Under the pieces are notes generated by a model. It did no database searches and had not been told where the DNA came from. It saw nothing but the letters and a program-made list of their open reading frames with translations. From Cellulomonas cellasea (lineage in GTDB: Bacteria; Actinomycetota; Actinomycetes; Actinomycetales; Cellulomonadaceae), in the NCBI RefSeq assembly GCF_006538745.1, contig NZ_BJLR01000001.1:242581-306580 (forward strand): a stretch of 64,000 nucleotides of DNA, read 5' to 3'. Each line of letters opens with the position of its first letter. The stretch's first letter is position 1. Made by a program: the position numbers and the translations under genes. Below are positions 35,252 through 48,132 of this stretch, piece by piece.

Positions 35252-35623
35252 TCACAGGGCCAGACCGCCTTCGCGGGCCCCGTCGGCGACTGCTGCCACA
35301 CGACCGTGGTACTTGTTGCCGCCGCGGTCGAAGACCACCGCGTCGATGCCGGCAGCCTTCGCCCGCTCGGCGACGAGCTCGCCGACCTTGCGCGCCTTGG
35401 CCGTCTTGTCGTCGCCCAGTGCGCGCAGGTCCGACTCGAGGGTCGACGCCGACGCGAGGGTGCGGCCGACGCTGTCGTCGACGACCTGCGCCGTGATGTG
35501 CCGGGCGGACCGGGTCACGACGAGACGCGGACGGGCGGTCGAACCACTGATCTTCTTGCGGAGCCGCAGGTGACGGCGCGTACGCGCGATCGCCTTGCCC
35601 TTGCCCCTGATCCCGATGGCCAT
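35252..35623 (-). CDS. rplR: 50S ribosomal protein L18
   Basis: 123 residues starting [40 protein letters not shown] and [20 protein letters not shown] are conserved 5S-rRNA-contact segments. Two nucleotides separate its ATG from the rplF stop and 40 nt separate its stop from rpsE. It helps assemble the central protuberance with L5 encoded upstream. Confidence 0.98.
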   Translation of the reverse strand: MAIGIRGKGKAIARTRRHLRLRKKISGSTARPRLVVTRSARHITAQVVDDSVGRTLASASTLESDLRALGDDKTAKARKVGELVAERAKAAGIDAVVFDRGGNKYHGRVAAVADGAREGGLAL

Positions 35624-35625
35624 GG

Positions 35626-36165
35626 CTACTTACCAGCCTTTCCGACCTTGCGGCGGACGTTCTCGCCGGCGTAGCGCACGCCCTTGCCCTTGTACGGCTC
35701 AGGCTTGCGGATCTTGCGGATGTTCGCGGCGACCTCGCCGACCTGCTGCTTGTCGATGCCGACGACCGCGAACTTGGTCGGCGACTCGACGGTGAACGTG
35801 ATGCCCTCCGGCGGCTTGACCGCGACCGGGTGGCTGAAGCCGAGAGCGAACTCGAGCCCGCCGTCCTTGGCCGCGACGCGGTAACCGGTGCCCACGATCT
35901 CGAGCTTCTTCTCGTAGCCGGTGGTCACACCGGTCACGAGGTTGGCGAGCAGCGTGCGGGTCAGGCCGTGCAGCGAGCGCGAGTTGCGCTCGTCGTTGGG
36001 GCGCGTGACCACGAGCGCACCCGCGTCGTCACGTGCGACCTCGATGGGGGACGCGATCGTGTGCGCCAGGGTGCCCTTGGGGCCCTTGACCGTCACGACT
36101 GCGCCGTCGATGGTGACCTCGACGCCGGAGGGGACCGGGACGGGGACTCTGCCGATACGAGACAT
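35626..36165 (-). CDS. rplF: 50S ribosomal protein L6
   Basis: 179 residues. The two similar halves are evident: [20 protein letters not shown] in the first and [20 protein letters not shown], then [21 protein letters not shown] in the second. L6 sits near the sarcin-ricin loop. It begins 24 nt after rpsH with a GGAAAGGAGCTAGCC RBS. Confidence 0.98.
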   Translation of the reverse strand: MSRIGRVPVPVPSGVEVTIDGAVVTVKGPKGTLAHTIASPIEVARDDAGALVVTRPNDERNSRSLHGLTRTLLANLVTGVTTGYEKKLEIVGTGYRVAAKDGGLEFALGFSHPVAVKPPEGITFTVESPTKFAVVGIDKQQVGEVAANIRKIRKPEPYKGKGVRYAGENVRRKVGKAGK

Positions 36166-36189
36166 GGCTAGCTCCTTTCCGTCTCGGGC

Positions 36190-36588
36190 TTACCAGACGT
36201 AGGCGAGGACTTCCCCACCCACGCCCTTCTTGGCGGCCTGCTTGTCGGTGAGGAGACCGGAGGACGTGGACAGGATCGCCACGCCGAGGCCGCCGAGCAC
36301 CTTGGGCAGGTTGGTCGACTTGGCGTACACGCGCAGGCCCGGCTTGGACACGCGCTTGATGCCGGCGAGCGAACGCTCGCGGTTCGGGCCGTACTTGAGC
36401 TCGATCACGAGGTACTTGCCCACGGGCGCGTCCTCGACCTTCCAGCCGGCGATGTAGCCCTCGGCCTGAAGGATCTCCGCGATGTGCGACTTCAGCTTCG
36501 AGAACGGCATCGAGACCGAGTCGTGGTGCGCGGAGTTCGCGTTGCGCAGACGCGTCAGGAAGTCTGCGATCGGGTCGGTCATCGTCAT
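36190..36588 (-). CDS. rpsH: 30S ribosomal protein S8
   Basis: 132 residues; [20 protein letters not shown] is the family N-terminus, so the first of two ATGs is kept. It ends [17 protein letters not shown] with the conserved SSSGLLTD just before. S8 binds the central domain of 16S rRNA and in E. coli is the autoregulator of the spc operon; whether this holds here is unknown. Confidence 0.98.
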   Translation of the reverse strand: MTMTDPIADFLTRLRNANSAHHDSVSMPFSKLKSHIAEILQAEGYIAGWKVEDAPVGKYLVIELKYGPNRERSLAGIKRVSKPGLRVYAKSTNLPKVLGGLGVAILSTSSGLLTDKQAAKKGVGGEVLAYVW

Positions 36589-36676
36589 GGGGCGTCAGCC
36601 CTTCCTCGCCGGGGTATCTGCACGGTGGTGCGGCTCGCGCCGCACCACCGGAGCACAGACCTGCGGCGTAGTGGTT

Positions 36677-36862
36677 TTACCAGGAGCTCTTGGTGAGCCC
36701 GGGCAGCTCGCCGCGGTGCGCCATCTCACGGACGCAGATGCGGCAGAGGCCGAACTTGCGGTACACGCTGTGCGGACGTCCGCACCGCTGGCACCGGGTG
36801 TAGCCGCGCACCTTGAACTTGGGGGTCCCGGCGGCCTTGTTGACCAGGGCGGTCTTCGCCAT
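36677..36862 (-). CDS. rpsN: 30S ribosomal protein S14, zinc-binding type Z
   Basis: 61 residues with four cysteines in [20 protein letters not shown] (C24, C27, C40, C43), the zinc (C+) form; zinc-independent S14 is longer and lacks them. The N-terminus is [19 protein letters not shown]. It follows rplE by one nucleotide, so translation is likely coupled. A zinc-independent paralogue, if present, is outside the window. Confidence 0.98.
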   Translation of the reverse strand: MAKTALVNKAAGTPKFKVRGYTRCQRCGRPHSVYRKFGLCRICVREMAHRGELPGLTKSSW

Positions 36863-36863
36863 G

Positions 36864-37448
36864 TCAGTCCTCCTTGAAGGGGAAGCCGAGACGCTTCAGC
36901 AGCGAGCGGCCCTCGTCGTCGGTCGAGGCGGTCGTCACGATCGTGATGTCCATGCCGCGCACGCGGTCGATCTTGTCCTGGTCGATCTCGTGGAACATGG
37001 ACTGCTCCGTGAGACCGAACGTGTAGTTGCCGTGCCCGTCGAACTGCTTCGGCGACAGCCCGCGGAAGTCGCGGATGCGCGGAAGAGCGGTCGAGAGCAG
37101 GCGGTCGAGGAACTCCCACGCCCGGTCGCCACGCAGCGTGACGTGCGCGCCGATCGGCATGCCCTCACGCAGCTTGAACTGGGCGATGGACTTGCGAGCC
37201 TTCGTGACCTGCGGCTTCTGACCCGTGATGAGGGTCAGGTCGCGGATCGCGCCCTCGATGAGCTTGGAGTCCTTCGCGGCGTCACCGACACCCATGTTCA
37301 CGACGACCTTGACGATCCGCGCGACCTGGTTGACGTTGACGTGGCTGAACTCCTCGCGCAGCGCCGGGACGATCTCCTCGGCGTAGCGCGACTTGAGACG
37401 CGGCTTGAGCGGCGCGTCCGGCGTGGTGGTGTCGTCGATCGCGGTCAT
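36864..37448 (-). CDS. rplE: 50S ribosomal protein L5
   Basis: 194 residues, of which the first ~15 ([18 protein letters not shown]) precede the canonical core. [40 protein letters not shown] and [20 protein letters not shown] are family landmarks. It binds 5S rRNA and the P-site tRNA. Its ATG overlaps the rplX stop by one base. Confidence 0.98.
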   Translation of the reverse strand: MTAIDDTTTPDAPLKPRLKSRYAEEIVPALREEFSHVNVNQVARIVKVVVNMGVGDAAKDSKLIEGAIRDLTLITGQKPQVTKARKSIAQFKLREGMPIGAHVTLRGDRAWEFLDRLLSTALPRIRDFRGLSPKQFDGHGNYTFGLTEQSMFHEIDQDKIDRVRGMDITIVTTASTDDEGRSLLKRLGFPFKED

Positions 37449-37789
37449 CAGATGTCCTTACCGGAGCGCTTGGCGACGCGGACCCGGACGTTACGGGTGC
37501 GGCCGTCGCGCTCGACCTGCTCGGTGCGGTAGCCGACCCGGGTGCCCTTCTTGGTCTCCGGGTCCACCAGCATCACGTTGCTGATGTGGATGGGGGCCTC
37601 GACGGTCTCGATGCCACCCGTGCGGGTGCCGCGCGCCGACTGGCCGGCCTTCGTGTGCTTGGTCACGCGCTGCACGCCCTCGACGACGACGCGCTGCGTC
37701 TCCGTCAGGACCTCGAGCACGCGGCCCTGCTGGCCCTTGTCGCGGCCCGAGATGACGACGACGAGGTCGCCCTTCTTGATCTTGGCCAT
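37448..37789 (-). CDS. rplX: 50S ribosomal protein L24
   Basis: 113 residues. The KOW motif [20 protein letters not shown] opens the protein, followed by [14 protein letters not shown] and [21 protein letters not shown]24 is an early assembly initiator of the 50S. It is separated from rplN by only 2 nt. Confidence 0.98.
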   Translation of the reverse strand: MAKIKKGDLVVVISGRDKGQQGRVLEVLTETQRVVVEGVQRVTKHTKAGQSARGTRTGGIETVEAPIHISNVMLVDPETKKGTRVGYRTEQVERDGRTRNVRVRVAKRSGKDI

Positions 37790-37791
37790 GG

Positions 37792-38160
37792 TCAGAGCAC
37801 CTCCGGAGCCAGCGAGATGATCTTCATGAACTTCTTGTCACGCAGCTCCCGGCCCACCGGGCCGAAGATGCGCGTGCCACGAGGCTCACCGTCGTTCTTG
37901 AGGATCACGGCCGCGTTCTCGTCGAACTTGATGTACGAGCCGTCGGGACGCCGACGCTCCTTGCGGGTACGGACGATGACCGCCTTGACGACGTCGCCCT
38001 TCTTGACGTTGCCGCCGGGGATCGCATCCTTGACCGTCGCGACGATCACGTCACCGATGCCGGCGTAGCGACGCCCGGAGCCACCGAGGACGCGGATGCA
38101 CAGAATCTCCTTGGCACCCGTGTTGTCGGCGACCCGAAGTCGGGACTCCTGCTGAATCAT
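37792..38160 (-). CDS. rplN: 50S ribosomal protein L14
   Basis: 122 residues beginning [40 protein letters not shown] and [20 protein letters not shown] are diagnostic. It binds at the 30S interface. First gene after a 133 nt gap that contains a 12 bp hairpin, which marks the boundary between the S10-type and spc-type gene sets. An RBS (GACAGGAGTTCAGTAG) is directly upstream. Confidence 0.98.
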   Translation of the reverse strand: MIQQESRLRVADNTGAKEILCIRVLGGSGRRYAGIGDVIVATVKDAIPGGNVKKGDVVKAVIVRTRKERRRPDGSYIKFDENAAVILKNDGEPRGTRIFGPVGRELRDKKFMKIISLAPEVL

Positions 38161-38236
38161 CTACTGAACTCCTGTCGTCTGCCGGTTCTCGCGGGGCGAG
38201 CCTGGCCGAACGTGTCGTTGCCGTCGTGCACACGTC

Positions 38237-38264
38237 GCTCCGGCCGAGCTGGCTCGGCCGGAGC
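38237..38264 (-). terminator. Hairpin between rpsQ and rplN
   Basis: A perfect 12 bp stem GCTCCGGCCGAG with complement, 4 nt loop, 30 nt past the rpsQ stop. Without a T-run it may be a partial terminator, attenuator or RNA-processing site at the S10/spc border. Confidence 0.6.
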
Positions 38265-38293
38265 CCGTGGGCAACCTTGAGTACTGCAGGGAA

Positions 38294-38614
38294 CTACTTG
38301 GCCTTCTCGAGGATCTCCACCAGGCGGAACCGCTTGGTGGCCGAGAGGGGACGCGTCTCCATGATCAGGACGAGGTCGCCGACACCGGCAGCGCCGGCCT
38401 CGTCGTGCGCCTTGACCTTGCTCGTGCGCCGGATGACCTTGCCGTAGAGCGGGTGCTTGACCCGGTCCTCGACCTCCACCACGACGGTCTTCTCCATCTT
38501 GTCGCTCACCACGTACCCGCGGCGGACCTTGCGGTCCGCACGGGCGGCGGCGGCGGCGGTGGTCTCCTCGGCAGCCGAGGAGGCCGTTGCCTTGTCGTCA
38601 GTCTTCGCGCTCAT
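38294..38614 (-). CDS. rpsQ: 30S ribosomal protein S17
   Basis: 106 residues. The OB-fold core starts near residue 28: [39 protein letters not shown], ending [12 protein letters not shown]. The preceding ~27 residues are Ala/Thr/Glu/Lys low-complexity, making it longer than the ~85-residue norm. It follows rpmC by 7 nt. Last gene of the S10-type set. Confidence 0.98.
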   Translation of the reverse strand: MSAKTDDKATASSAAEETTAAAAARADRKVRRGYVVSDKMEKTVVVEVEDRVKHPLYGKVIRRTSKVKAHDEAGAAGVGDLVLIMETRPLSATKRFRLVEILEKAK

Positions 38615-38621
38615 CGTGACC

Positions 38622-38861
38622 TCACTCGCTCGCGCTCGGGGCGGTACGGATTCCGAGCTCGCGCTCGCGCAGGATCGTGTAGATCCGGGCGATGTCGCGG
38701 CGCACGGCCTTGAGCCGCCCGTGGCTCTCGAGCTGGCCCGTCGCCGACTGGAAGCGGAGGTTGAACAGCTCCTCCTTGGCCTTCTTCAGCTCGGCGACCA
38801 GGCGCTCGTCGTCGAAGGCGTCCAGCTCGCTGGGAGCCAGGTCCTTGGTTCCGATAGCCAT
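38622..38861 (-). CDS. rpmC: 50S ribosomal protein L29
   Basis: 79 residues: two helices with [20 protein letters not shown] and [21 protein letters not shown]29 is next to the tunnel exit and, with L23, forms the docking site for SRP and trigger factor. ATG overlaps the rplP stop by one base. The C-terminal RTAPSASE is a short extension. Confidence 0.98.
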   Translation of the reverse strand: MAIGTKDLAPSELDAFDDERLVAELKKAKEELFNLRFQSATGQLESHGRLKAVRRDIARIYTILRERELGIRTAPSASE

Positions 38862-39277
38862 CAGTTACCACCCTCGCGAACCACGAAACGGGTCTTCATC
38901 GGGAGCTTGTGCTGCGCGCGGCGCATGGCCTCGCGAGCCAGCGGCTCCGGGACGCCGGCGAGCTCGAAGAGAACTCGACCCGGCTTGACGTTGGCGATCC
39001 ACCACTCGGGCGAGCCCTTGCCGGAACCCATGCGGGTCTCGGCGGGCTTCTTCGTGAGCGGACGGTCCGGGTAGATGTTGATCCAGACCTTGCCGCCACG
39101 CTTGATGTGGCGGGTCATCGCGATACGAGCAGCCTCGATCTGCCGGTTCGTGACGTAGGCCGGCTCGAGAGCCTGGATGCCGTACTCACCGAACGTGATC
39201 GTCGTGCCACCGGTCGCGGCGCCGGAGCGCCCCGGGTGGTGCTGCTTGCGGTGCTTCAGCCTGCGCGGGATCAGCAC
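38861..39277 (-). CDS. rplP: 50S ribosomal protein L16
   Basis: 138 residues, GTG start. [60 protein letters not shown] are all present; the GSGKG loop contacts A-site tRNA. It starts 3 nt after rpsC. The 138-residue length is normal. Confidence 0.98.
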   Translation of the reverse strand: MLIPRRLKHRKQHHPGRSGAATGGTTITFGEYGIQALEPAYVTNRQIEAARIAMTRHIKRGGKVWINIYPDRPLTKKPAETRMGSGKGSPEWWIANVKPGRVLFELAGVPEPLAREAMRRAQHKLPMKTRFVVREGGN

Positions 39278-39280
39278 GGC

Positions 39281-40123
39281 TCAGGCCTCCGTTCCGGACT
39301 CAGGAGCAGGAGCGGCCGACTCGGTCGCTGCTGCCGGGGCCTCGGCCGCGGCCTCGGCCGGAGCCTCGGTGCGGTCGTTGCGACGCGGTGCGCCGCCGCG
39401 GGCGGGACGCTCGCCGCCACGGTCCTGACGCGGGCCACGGGCCGGGCGCGGAGCCTGGGTCGCCTGCTCGCGGGCGAACTCCTTCTCCGTCATGTCGCCC
39501 TTGTAGACCCAGACCTTGACGCCGATGCGCCCGAAGGTCGTGCGGGCCTCGAAGAAGCCGTAGTCGATGTTCGCGCGCAGCGTGTGCAGCGGCACACGAC
39601 CCTCGCGGTAGAACTCCGTACGGCTCATCTCCGCGCCACCGAGGCGGCCGGAGACCTGCACCCGAATGCCCTTGGCACCCGCGCGCTGGGCGCTCTGGAT
39701 GCCCTTGCGCATGGCGCGACGGAACGAGACACGGCTCGCGAGCTGCTCCGCGATGCCCTGGGCGACCAGCTGGGCCTCGATCTCGGCGTTCTTGACCTCG
39801 AGGATGTTCAGCTGGACCTGCTTGCCCGTGAGCTTCTCGAGCTCGCCGCGGATGCGGTCGGCCTCCGCGCCACGACGCCCGATGACGATGCCCGGGCGGG
39901 CGGTGTGGATGTCGACGCGGACGCGGTCACGCGTGCGCTCGATCTCGACCTTGGCGATGCCCGCGCGCTCGAGACCCGTGCTCATGAGCTTGCGGATCTG
40001 CACGTCCTCGCGGACGTAGTCGCGGTAGCGCTGCCCCGGCTTGGTGGAGTCGGCGAACCAGCGCGAACGGTGGTCTGTCGTGATGCCCAGGCGATACCCG
40101 AGCGGGTTGACCTTCTGTCCCAC
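39281..40123 (-). CDS. rpsC: 30S ribosomal protein S3 with extended C-terminal tail
   Basis: 280 residues, GTG start overlapping the rplV stop by one base. KH domain around [20 protein letters not shown] (about 73-92), C-domain with [20 protein letters not shown] and [15 protein letters not shown]. After about residue 215 comes a ~60-residue Arg/Gly then Ala/Glu/Pro-rich tail ([20 protein letters not shown]). S3 helps unwind mRNA at the entry tunnel, so the basic part of the tail could touch mRNA; this is inference. Confidence 0.98.
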   Translation of the reverse strand: MGQKVNPLGYRLGITTDHRSRWFADSTKPGQRYRDYVREDVQIRKLMSTGLERAGIAKVEIERTRDRVRVDIHTARPGIVIGRRGAEADRIRGELEKLTGKQVQLNILEVKNAEIEAQLVAQGIAEQLASRVSFRRAMRKGIQSAQRAGAKGIRVQVSGRLGGAEMSRTEFYREGRVPLHTLRANIDYGFFEARTTFGRIGVKVWVYKGDMTEKEFAREQATQAPRPARGPRQDRGGERPARGGAPRRNDRTEAPAEAAAEAPAAATESAAPAPESGTEA

Positions 40124-40494
40124 TATCGGGTCCTTCCCTTCGTGCTCTCGCGCTCCGCGACCACGACCGTGATGTGGCTCGTGCGCTTGAGGATCTGGCT
40201 GGCGCGGCCCTGCGCCCGGGGGCGGAACCGCTTGAGGGTCGGGCCCTCGTCGACGTACACCTCGGAGATGTAGAGGTCCTGCTCGTCCAGACGCTCGTTC
40301 GCGCGCTTCGCACCCTCACGGGCGTTCGCGATCGCGCTCTCGACCACCTTGAGGACGGTCTCCCCTGCGGCCTGCGGTGCGAACTTCAGCACCGCCACGG
40401 CCTCGCCGGCCTGCTTGCCACGGATGAGGTCCACGACGCGCCGGGCCTTCTGGGGCGTGACGCGGACGAACCGCGCCTTCGCCTTGGCTTCCAT
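40123..40494 (-). CDS. rplV: 50S ribosomal protein L22
   Basis: 123 residues from the ATG at 40494. [20 protein letters not shown], the helix [20 protein letters not shown], and the beta-hairpin [20 protein letters not shown] that lines the exit tunnel (macrolide-relevant) are intact with no insertions. An RBS (CAGAAGGCAGGACAGCA) lies upstream. Confidence 0.98.
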   Translation of the reverse strand: MEAKAKARFVRVTPQKARRVVDLIRGKQAGEAVAVLKFAPQAAGETVLKVVESAIANAREGAKRANERLDEQDLYISEVYVDEGPTLKRFRPRAQGRASQILKRTSHITVVVAERESTKGRTR

Positions 40495-40550
40495 TGCTGT
40501 CCTGCCTTCTGTCTCTGCCGTCAAGGACGTCGCCTGAGCTGACCCGGGGG

Positions 40551-40832
40551 TCAGCGGCGACGGCCCTTCCGGTCGTCCTTCTCGTGGCCGCGGAACGTAC
40601 GCGTGGGGGCGAACTCGCCGAGCTTGTGCCCGACCATCGACTCCGTGACGAACACCGGCGTGTGCTTGCGGCCGTCGTGCACCGCGAACGTGTGGCCGAG
40701 GAAGTCCGGCGTGATCATCGAACGACGGGACCAGGTCTTGATGACCGCCTTGGTCCCCTTCTCGTTCTGGACGTCGACCTTCTTCTGCAGGTGGCCGTCG
40801 ACGAACGGGCCCTTCTTCAGGCTGCGTGGCAT
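40551..40832 (-). CDS. rpsS: 30S ribosomal protein S19
   Basis: 93 residues: [60 protein letters not shown] and a basic end. It binds S13 and the A site head. It lies 12 nt after rplB and 56 nt before rplV. Confidence 0.98.
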   Translation of the reverse strand: MPRSLKKGPFVDGHLQKKVDVQNEKGTKAVIKTWSRRSMITPDFLGHTFAVHDGRKHTPVFVTESMVGHKLGEFAPTRTFRGHEKDDRKGRRR

Positions 40833-40844
40833 CTCAGGCTCCTA

Positions 40845-41684
<840 letters not shown>

Positions 41685-41718
41685 GGGGATCTGTCCTCAA
41701 TCTGCTCTCAGGACGGCG

Positions 41719-42021
41719 TCAGCCGACCGGTCCGCCGAAGATGTCGATGGTGCCCTCGCGGAGGGAGACGATCGCCCGCTTGGTGTCCTTGCGACGCCCG
41801 ATGCCGAACTTCGTGCGGCGCGCCTTGCCCTTGCGGTTGATCGTGTTCACCGAGGCGACCTTGACCGAGAAGATCTGCTCGATCGCGATCTTGATCTCGG
41901 TCTTGTTCGCGCGGGGGTCCACGATGAACGTGTACTTGCCCTCGTCGAGCAGCCCGTAGCTCTTCTCCGAGACGACCGGAGCGAGCAGGATGTCGCGGGG
42001 GTCCTTGCCGACGGCGGTCAC
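41719..42021 (-). CDS. rplW: 50S ribosomal protein L23
   Basis: 100 residues, GTG start. [20 protein letters not shown] and [20 protein letters not shown], then the loop [20 protein letters not shown] that enters the tunnel. The GTG overlaps the rplD stop (GTGA). Docking site for trigger factor. Confidence 0.98.
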   Translation of the reverse strand: MTAVGKDPRDILLAPVVSEKSYGLLDEGKYTFIVDPRANKTEIKIAIEQIFSVKVASVNTINRKGKARRTKFGIGRRKDTKRAIVSLREGTIDIFGGPVG

Positions 42022-42713
42022 TTCGTCTCCTCCTCAGCGGCCTCGGACTCCGTGGCCACCGCAGTCGCGCTCCGGCCCTTGGCGGGGCCGGCGAGGAACG
42101 CGTCGAGCGCGCCCTGCGTGAAGACGACGTCGTCCGAGATGAGCACGTCGTAGGTGTTGAGCTGGTCCGAGACCAGCAGGTGCACCCGCTCGACGTTGCG
42201 CAGCGACTTCCAGGTGATCTCGTCCTGGCGCTCGACCACGACGAGGACGTTCTTGCGGCCCGAGAGGTTCGCGAGAACCTGCAGCGCGGACTTGGTCGAC
42301 GGCGCGGCGCCCGGCGCGAAGCCGGAGACGACGTGCACGCGGCCGGCGCGGGCGCGGTCCGAGAGAGCACCGCGGAGCGCCGCGGCCTTCATCTTCTTCG
42401 GGGTCCGCTGGGAGTAGTCGCGCGGCGTGGGGCCGTGGACGACGCCACCACCGGCGAACTGCGGGGCGCGGGTCGAGCCCTGACGGGCGCGGCCGGTGCC
42501 CTTCTGCTTGTACGGCTTCCTGCCGCCACCACGGACCTCTCCACGAGTCTTCGTGGAGTGCGTGCCCTGGCGTGCCGCAGCAAGCTGCGCGACGACGACC
42601 TGGTGGATCAGCGGGACGTTCGTCTGGACGTCGAAGACCTCGGCAGGCAGGTCGGCGGTGCCGGCCTTCTTGCCGTCGGCGTTCAGGACGTCCACGGTGA
42701 GGGTCTCAGACAT
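42018..42713 (-). CDS. rplD: 50S ribosomal protein L4
   Basis: 231 residues from the ATG at 42713. The extended loop [40 protein letters not shown] reaches the tunnel constriction. In E. coli L4 binds the S10 leader for autocontrol; the rpsJ leader here has a structured element but no demonstrated link. The last ~20 residues ([17 protein letters not shown]) are an acidic extension. Start follows rplC by 4 nt. Confidence 0.98.
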   Translation of the reverse strand: MSETLTVDVLNADGKKAGTADLPAEVFDVQTNVPLIHQVVVAQLAAARQGTHSTKTRGEVRGGGRKPYKQKGTGRARQGSTRAPQFAGGGVVHGPTPRDYSQRTPKKMKAAALRGALSDRARAGRVHVVSGFAPGAAPSTKSALQVLANLSGRKNVLVVVERQDEITWKSLRNVERVHLLVSDQLNTYDVLISDDVVFTQGALDAFLAGPAKGRSATAVATESEAAEEETK

Positions 42714-42717
42714 GAGC

Positions 42718-43377
42718 TCATGCCCCCTTCGCGGCGGAGCGCACGACGACGACGCCACCCTTGGGGCCGGGAACGGCGCCCTTGACGAGCACCAGGCCCC
42801 TCTCGGCGTCGATCGCGTGCACGGTGAGGTTCTGGGTGGTCTGGCGGTCGACGCCCATCCGCCCGGCCATCTTCATGCCACGGAACACGCGCGACGGGGT
42901 CGAGGCCCCACCGATCGAGCCGGGCTTGCGGTGGTTGCGGTGCGCACCGTGGGAGGCGCCGACGCCGTGGAAGCCGTGACGCTTCATGACGCCCGCGGTG
43001 CCCTTGCCCTTGGTGGTGCCGATGACGTCGACCTTGGCGCCGGCCTCGAAGGCCGCCGCGGTGATCTCCTGGCCGAGCGTGTACTCGGTGGCGTCCGGCG
43101 TGCGGATCTCGGCCACGTGCCGGCGCGGGGTGACCCCGGCCTTCTCGAAGTGGCCCTTCAGCGGCTGGCTCACCTTGCGCGGGTCGATCTGGCCGTAGGC
43201 CAGCTGGACCGCGGCGTAGCCGTCCGTGTCAGCGGAGCGGACCTGGGTCACGACGTTGGTGCCGACCTGCAGCACGGTGACGGGGACGAGACGCCCGTTG
43301 GCGTCCCAGACCTGCGTCATGCCGAGCTTGGTGCCGAGCAGCGCCGTGACGGGGCGCGCGTTCTGCTGGGTAGTCAT
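42718..43377 (-). CDS. rplC: 50S ribosomal protein L3
   Basis: 219 residues. [20 protein letters not shown] opens, [20 protein letters not shown] and [20 protein letters not shown] form the loop that reaches the peptidyl transferase center, where a conserved Gln is methylated in E. coli. It follows rpsJ by 22 nt. Confidence 0.98.
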   Translation of the reverse strand: MTTQQNARPVTALLGTKLGMTQVWDANGRLVPVTVLQVGTNVVTQVRSADTDGYAAVQLAYGQIDPRKVSQPLKGHFEKAGVTPRRHVAEIRTPDATEYTLGQEITAAAFEAGAKVDVIGTTKGKGTAGVMKRHGFHGVGASHGAHRNHRKPGSIGGASTPSRVFRGMKMAGRMGVDRQTTQNLTVHAIDAERGLVLVKGAVPGPKGGVVVVRSAAKGA

Positions 43378-43399
43378 AGAGATCAGTTCCTTCCCAGCG

Positions 43400-43708
43400 T
43401 CAGAGCTTGATCTCGATGTTCACGTCCGCGGGCAGGTCGAGACGCATGAGCGAGTCGACCGCCTTCGGCGTGGGATCGATGATGTCGATGAGCCGCTTGT
43501 GCGTGCGCATCTCGAAGTGCTCGCGGCTGTCCTTGTACTTGTGAGGCGACCGGATGACGCAGAAGACGTTCTTCTCCGTCGGCAGCGGCACCGGACCCAC
43601 GACCGTCGCACCAGCGCGCGTCACCGTGTCGACGATCTTGCGCGCCGAGCTGTCGATGACCTCGTGGTCGTAGGACTTGAGCCGGATGCGGATCTTCTGT
43701 CCCGCCAT
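43400..43708 (-). CDS. rpsJ: 30S ribosomal protein S10
   Basis: 102 residues: [60 protein letters not shown]. First gene of the S10-type set. The leader just upstream carries the conserved hairpin element described at 43745. The RBS is GAGAGAGAAGTAG. S10 also acts in antitermination with NusB in E. coli. Confidence 0.98.
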   Translation of the reverse strand: MAGQKIRIRLKSYDHEVIDSSARKIVDTVTRAGATVVGPVPLPTEKNVFCVIRSPHKYKDSREHFEMRTHKRLIDIIDPTPKAVDSLMRLDLPADVNIEIKL

Positions 43709-43744
43709 GGCGTCGTCTACTTCTCTCTCTCGAACCGCTTCTGT

Positions 43745-43777
43745 CCGACCCCCGCACTCGGGCGTGTCGCTCTGCGC
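43745..43777 (-). promoter_or_regulatory. Conserved leader element upstream of rpsJ (shared with rpsL)
   Basis: 33 nt, in mRNA sense starting GCGCAGAGCGACACGCCCG and ending GCGGGGGTCGG. It differs from the rpsL-leader copy (48653-48687) by one base in a loop and a 2 nt insertion. It can fold as CGAC..CCCG-loop-CGGG..GTCG. Located 36 nt before the rpsJ ATG. Confidence 0.75.
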
Positions 43778-44004
43778 GACATACCTTTGCGCTGCGCACC
43801 GGCCGCTGTGGACCCGTGCGAGGTCGTTGGTTGCTGACTGAGCCCCGCCACCGGGTGACCCCGGGGCCTGCAGGACTCTCAACGTGTCTGCGCCCGGGCG
43901 GGTCATGCGCACCCACGGCTGGACCTCCGACGGGGCAGAACCCCGAGCAGATCCGCACACTCGCGTGTGCACAGTGGCGCGCACCCTCACCGGGCAACCT
44001 CGCT

Positions 44005-44034
44005 AGTGTGCCAGATCCCCCGCAGGAACTCCAA
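44005..44034 (-). promoter_or_regulatory. Promoter candidate for the S10 operon
   Basis: TTGGAG (44029-44034), 18 nt spacer, CACACT (44005-44010) on the minus strand, about 300 nt before rpsJ. The hexamers are only moderately good; TATGTC nearer rpsJ is the alternative. Confidence 0.35.
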
Positions 44035-44157
44035 TCCCTGCCGGGAGTGACCCTGCACACCTGTCGACGCGCTCCCCCGCCGCACCGCGGTCCGCCCGGC
44101 TCGAGGCCGGCGACCGGACCGCGGCCGCGAGCCGTGACCGGCCGACCGGGGGCATGC

Positions 44158-44189
44158 GAAGGGCCCGGGTGCGAGCACCCGGGCCCTTC
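44158..44189 (-). terminator. Hairpin terminator of tuf (str operon)
   Basis: A perfect 14 bp stem GAAGGGCCCGGGTG with complement and a CGAG tetraloop, 6 nt past the tuf stop. Confidence 0.85.
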
Positions 44190-44195
44190 GTCAGA

Positions 44196-45389
44196 TCACT
44201 TGATGATCTTGATGACGCGACCCGAACCGACGGTCCGGCCACCCTCACGGATGGCGAAGCCGAGGCCCTCCTCCATCGCGATCGGCTGGATCAGCTGGAC
44301 CGAGATCTCGGTGTTGTCGCCGGGCATGACCATCTCGGTGCCCTCGGGCAGCGTGATGACGCCGGTGACGTCCGTCGTGCGGAAGTAGAACTGGGGGCGG
44401 TAGTTCCCGTAGAACGGGTTGTGACGGCCACCCTCGTCCTTCGCCAGGATGTAGACCTGGCCCTCGAACTCGGTGTGCGGCGTGATCGAGCCGGGCTTGA
44501 CGACGACCTGGCCGCGCTCGACCTCCTCGCGCTTCGTGCCGCGAAGGAGCAGACCGACGTTCTCGCCGGCCTCGGCGTAGTCGAGCAGCTTGCGGAACAT
44601 CTCGACGCCGGTGACCGTGGTCTTGATCGCCTTCTCCTTGATGCCGACGATCTCCACCTCCTCGTTCACCTTGAGCTTGCCGCGCTCCACGCGACCGGTG
44701 ACGACGGTGCCACGACCGGTGATCGTGAAGACGTCCTCGATGGGCATGAGGAACGGCTTGTCGATGTCGCGGACCGGGTCCGGGACGCTCTCGTCGACCG
44801 CGTCCAGCAGGTCCTCGACGGACTTGACCCAGACCGGGTCGCCCTCGAGGGCCTTGAGGCCCGAGACGCGCACGACGGGGACGTCGTCGCCGGCGAAGCC
44901 CTGCGCGCTGAGCAGCTCGCGGACCTCGACCTCGACGAGCTCGAGGATCTCCTCGTCGTCGACCATGTCGGTCTTGTTGAGCGCGACGAGCAGGTACGGG
45001 ACGCCGACCTGACGGGCGAGCAGGACGTGCTCACGCGTCTGGGCCATGGGGCCGTCGGTCGCCGCGACCACGAGGATCGCGCCGTCCATCTGCGCCGCAC
45101 CCGTGATCATGTTCTTGATGTAGTCCGCGTGACCAGGAGCGTCGACGTGCGCGTAGTGGCGCTTCTCCGTCTGGTACTCGACGTGCGCGATGTTGATCGT
45201 GATACCGCGCTGCTTCTCCTCCGGCGCCTTGTCGATCTCGTCGAACGGCGTGAAGGGGTTGAGGTCGGGGTACTTGTCGTGCAGCACCTTCGAGATCGCG
45301 GCCGTCAGCGTGGTCTTGCCGTGGTCGACGTGACCGATCGTGCCGATGTTGACGTGCGGCTTGGTGCGCTCGAACTTCGCCTTGCCCAC
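44196..45389 (-). CDS. tuf: Elongation factor Tu
   Basis: 397 residues, GTG start. G1 [11 protein letters not shown]2 region [21 protein letters not shown]3 [13 protein letters not shown]4 [10 protein letters not shown], then domains 2 and 3 with [20 protein letters not shown] and the C-terminal RVIKIIK. It delivers aminoacyl-tRNA to the A site. It follows fusA after 122 nt that contain a GC-rich hairpin. Only one tuf copy is visible here. Confidence 0.99.
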   Translation of the reverse strand: MGKAKFERTKPHVNIGTIGHVDHGKTTLTAAISKVLHDKYPDLNPFTPFDEIDKAPEEKQRGITINIAHVEYQTEKRHYAHVDAPGHADYIKNMITGAAQMDGAILVVAATDGPMAQTREHVLLARQVGVPYLLVALNKTDMVDDEEILELVEVEVRELLSAQGFAGDDVPVVRVSGLKALEGDPVWVKSVEDLLDAVDESVPDPVRDIDKPFLMPIEDVFTITGRGTVVTGRVERGKLKVNEEVEIVGIKEKAIKTTVTGVEMFRKLLDYAEAGENVGLLLRGTKREEVERGQVVVKPGSITPHTEFEGQVYILAKDEGGRHNPFYGNYRPQFYFRTTDVTGVITLPEGTEMVMPGDNTEISVQLIQPIAMEEGLGFAIREGGRTVGSGRVIKIIK

Positions 45390-45428
45390 TGTGGGTCCTC
45401 CTCAGGACTCTGGTAGAGATTTCCGGAT

Positions 45429-45460
45429 CGCTCCCGGCCATGCTGGCACGGCCGGGAGCG
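45429..45460 (-). terminator. Hairpin in the fusA-tuf spacer (attenuator or processing site)
   Basis: An 11 bp stem CGCTCCCGGCC with complement and a 10 nt loop, 52 nt past the fusA stop and 40 nt before tuf. It may set the higher tuf level relative to upstream genes by RNA processing; a full terminator is less likely because tuf has no obvious own promoter here. Confidence 0.5.
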
Positions 45461-45511
45461 TTCGGTCCTACGGGTCGGGTGGTTGGTACTTCAGGTGTCG
45501 ACCTGTGGGAC

Positions 45512-47614
<2,103 letters not shown>

Positions 47615-47659
47615 GTGTTCAGCCCCTTGTCGGTTGGCTCGGGTTCGCGGAAGCCGGGA

Positions 47660-48130
47660 TTACCAGCGGTAGTGCGCGAACGCCTTGTTGGACTCGGCCA
47701 TCTTGTGCATGTCCTCGCGACGCTTGACCGCGGCACCGAGGCCGTTGCTGGCGTCGAGGATCTCGTTCATGAGGCGCTCGGTCATCGTCTTCTCGCGACG
47801 GGCGCGGGAGTAGTCGGTGAGCCAGCGCAGGGCCAGCGTCGTCGAGCGCACGGGGCGGACCTCGACGGGGACCTGGTAGGTCGCGCCACCGACGCGGCGC
47901 GAGCGGACCTCGAGCGCGGGGCGGACGTTCTCGAGCGCGCGCTTGAGCACGACGACCGGGTCGCCCTGCGTCTTCTCGCGGACACCCTCGAGCGCGCCGT
48001 AGACGATGTGCTCGGCGACGGACTTCTTGCCGTCGAGCAGCACCTTGTTGATGAGCTGCGTGACGACCGGCGACCCGTAGACGGGGTCGATGACGAGCGG
48101 CCGCTTCGGGGCCGGACCCTTGCGAGGCAT
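47660..48130 (-). CDS. rpsG: 30S ribosomal protein S7
   Basis: 156 residues from the ATG at 48130, two nt after the rpsL stop. [40 protein letters not shown] and [20 protein letters not shown] are canonical. It nucleates assembly of the 30S head and in E. coli represses the str operon. A much longer frame running upstream through rpsL is spurious. Confidence 0.98.
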   Translation of the reverse strand: MPRKGPAPKRPLVIDPVYGSPVVTQLINKVLLDGKKSVAEHIVYGALEGVREKTQGDPVVVLKRALENVRPALEVRSRRVGGATYQVPVEVRPVRSTTLALRWLTDYSRARREKTMTERLMNEILDASNGLGAAVKRREDMHKMAESNKAFAHYRW

Positions 48131-48132
48131 GG

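Larger units (their letters stand above)
43709..44195. other. 487 bp gap between tuf and rpsJ
   Basis: From the left: the rpsJ leader with the shared element (43745-43777), a TATGTC box on the minus strand at about 43781-43786, the promoter candidate at 44005-44034, and the tuf terminator at 44158-44189. The remaining sequence shows no gene with an RBS. The two possible -10 boxes (TATGTC close, CACACT distal) mean the start site is ambiguous. Confidence 0.55.
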
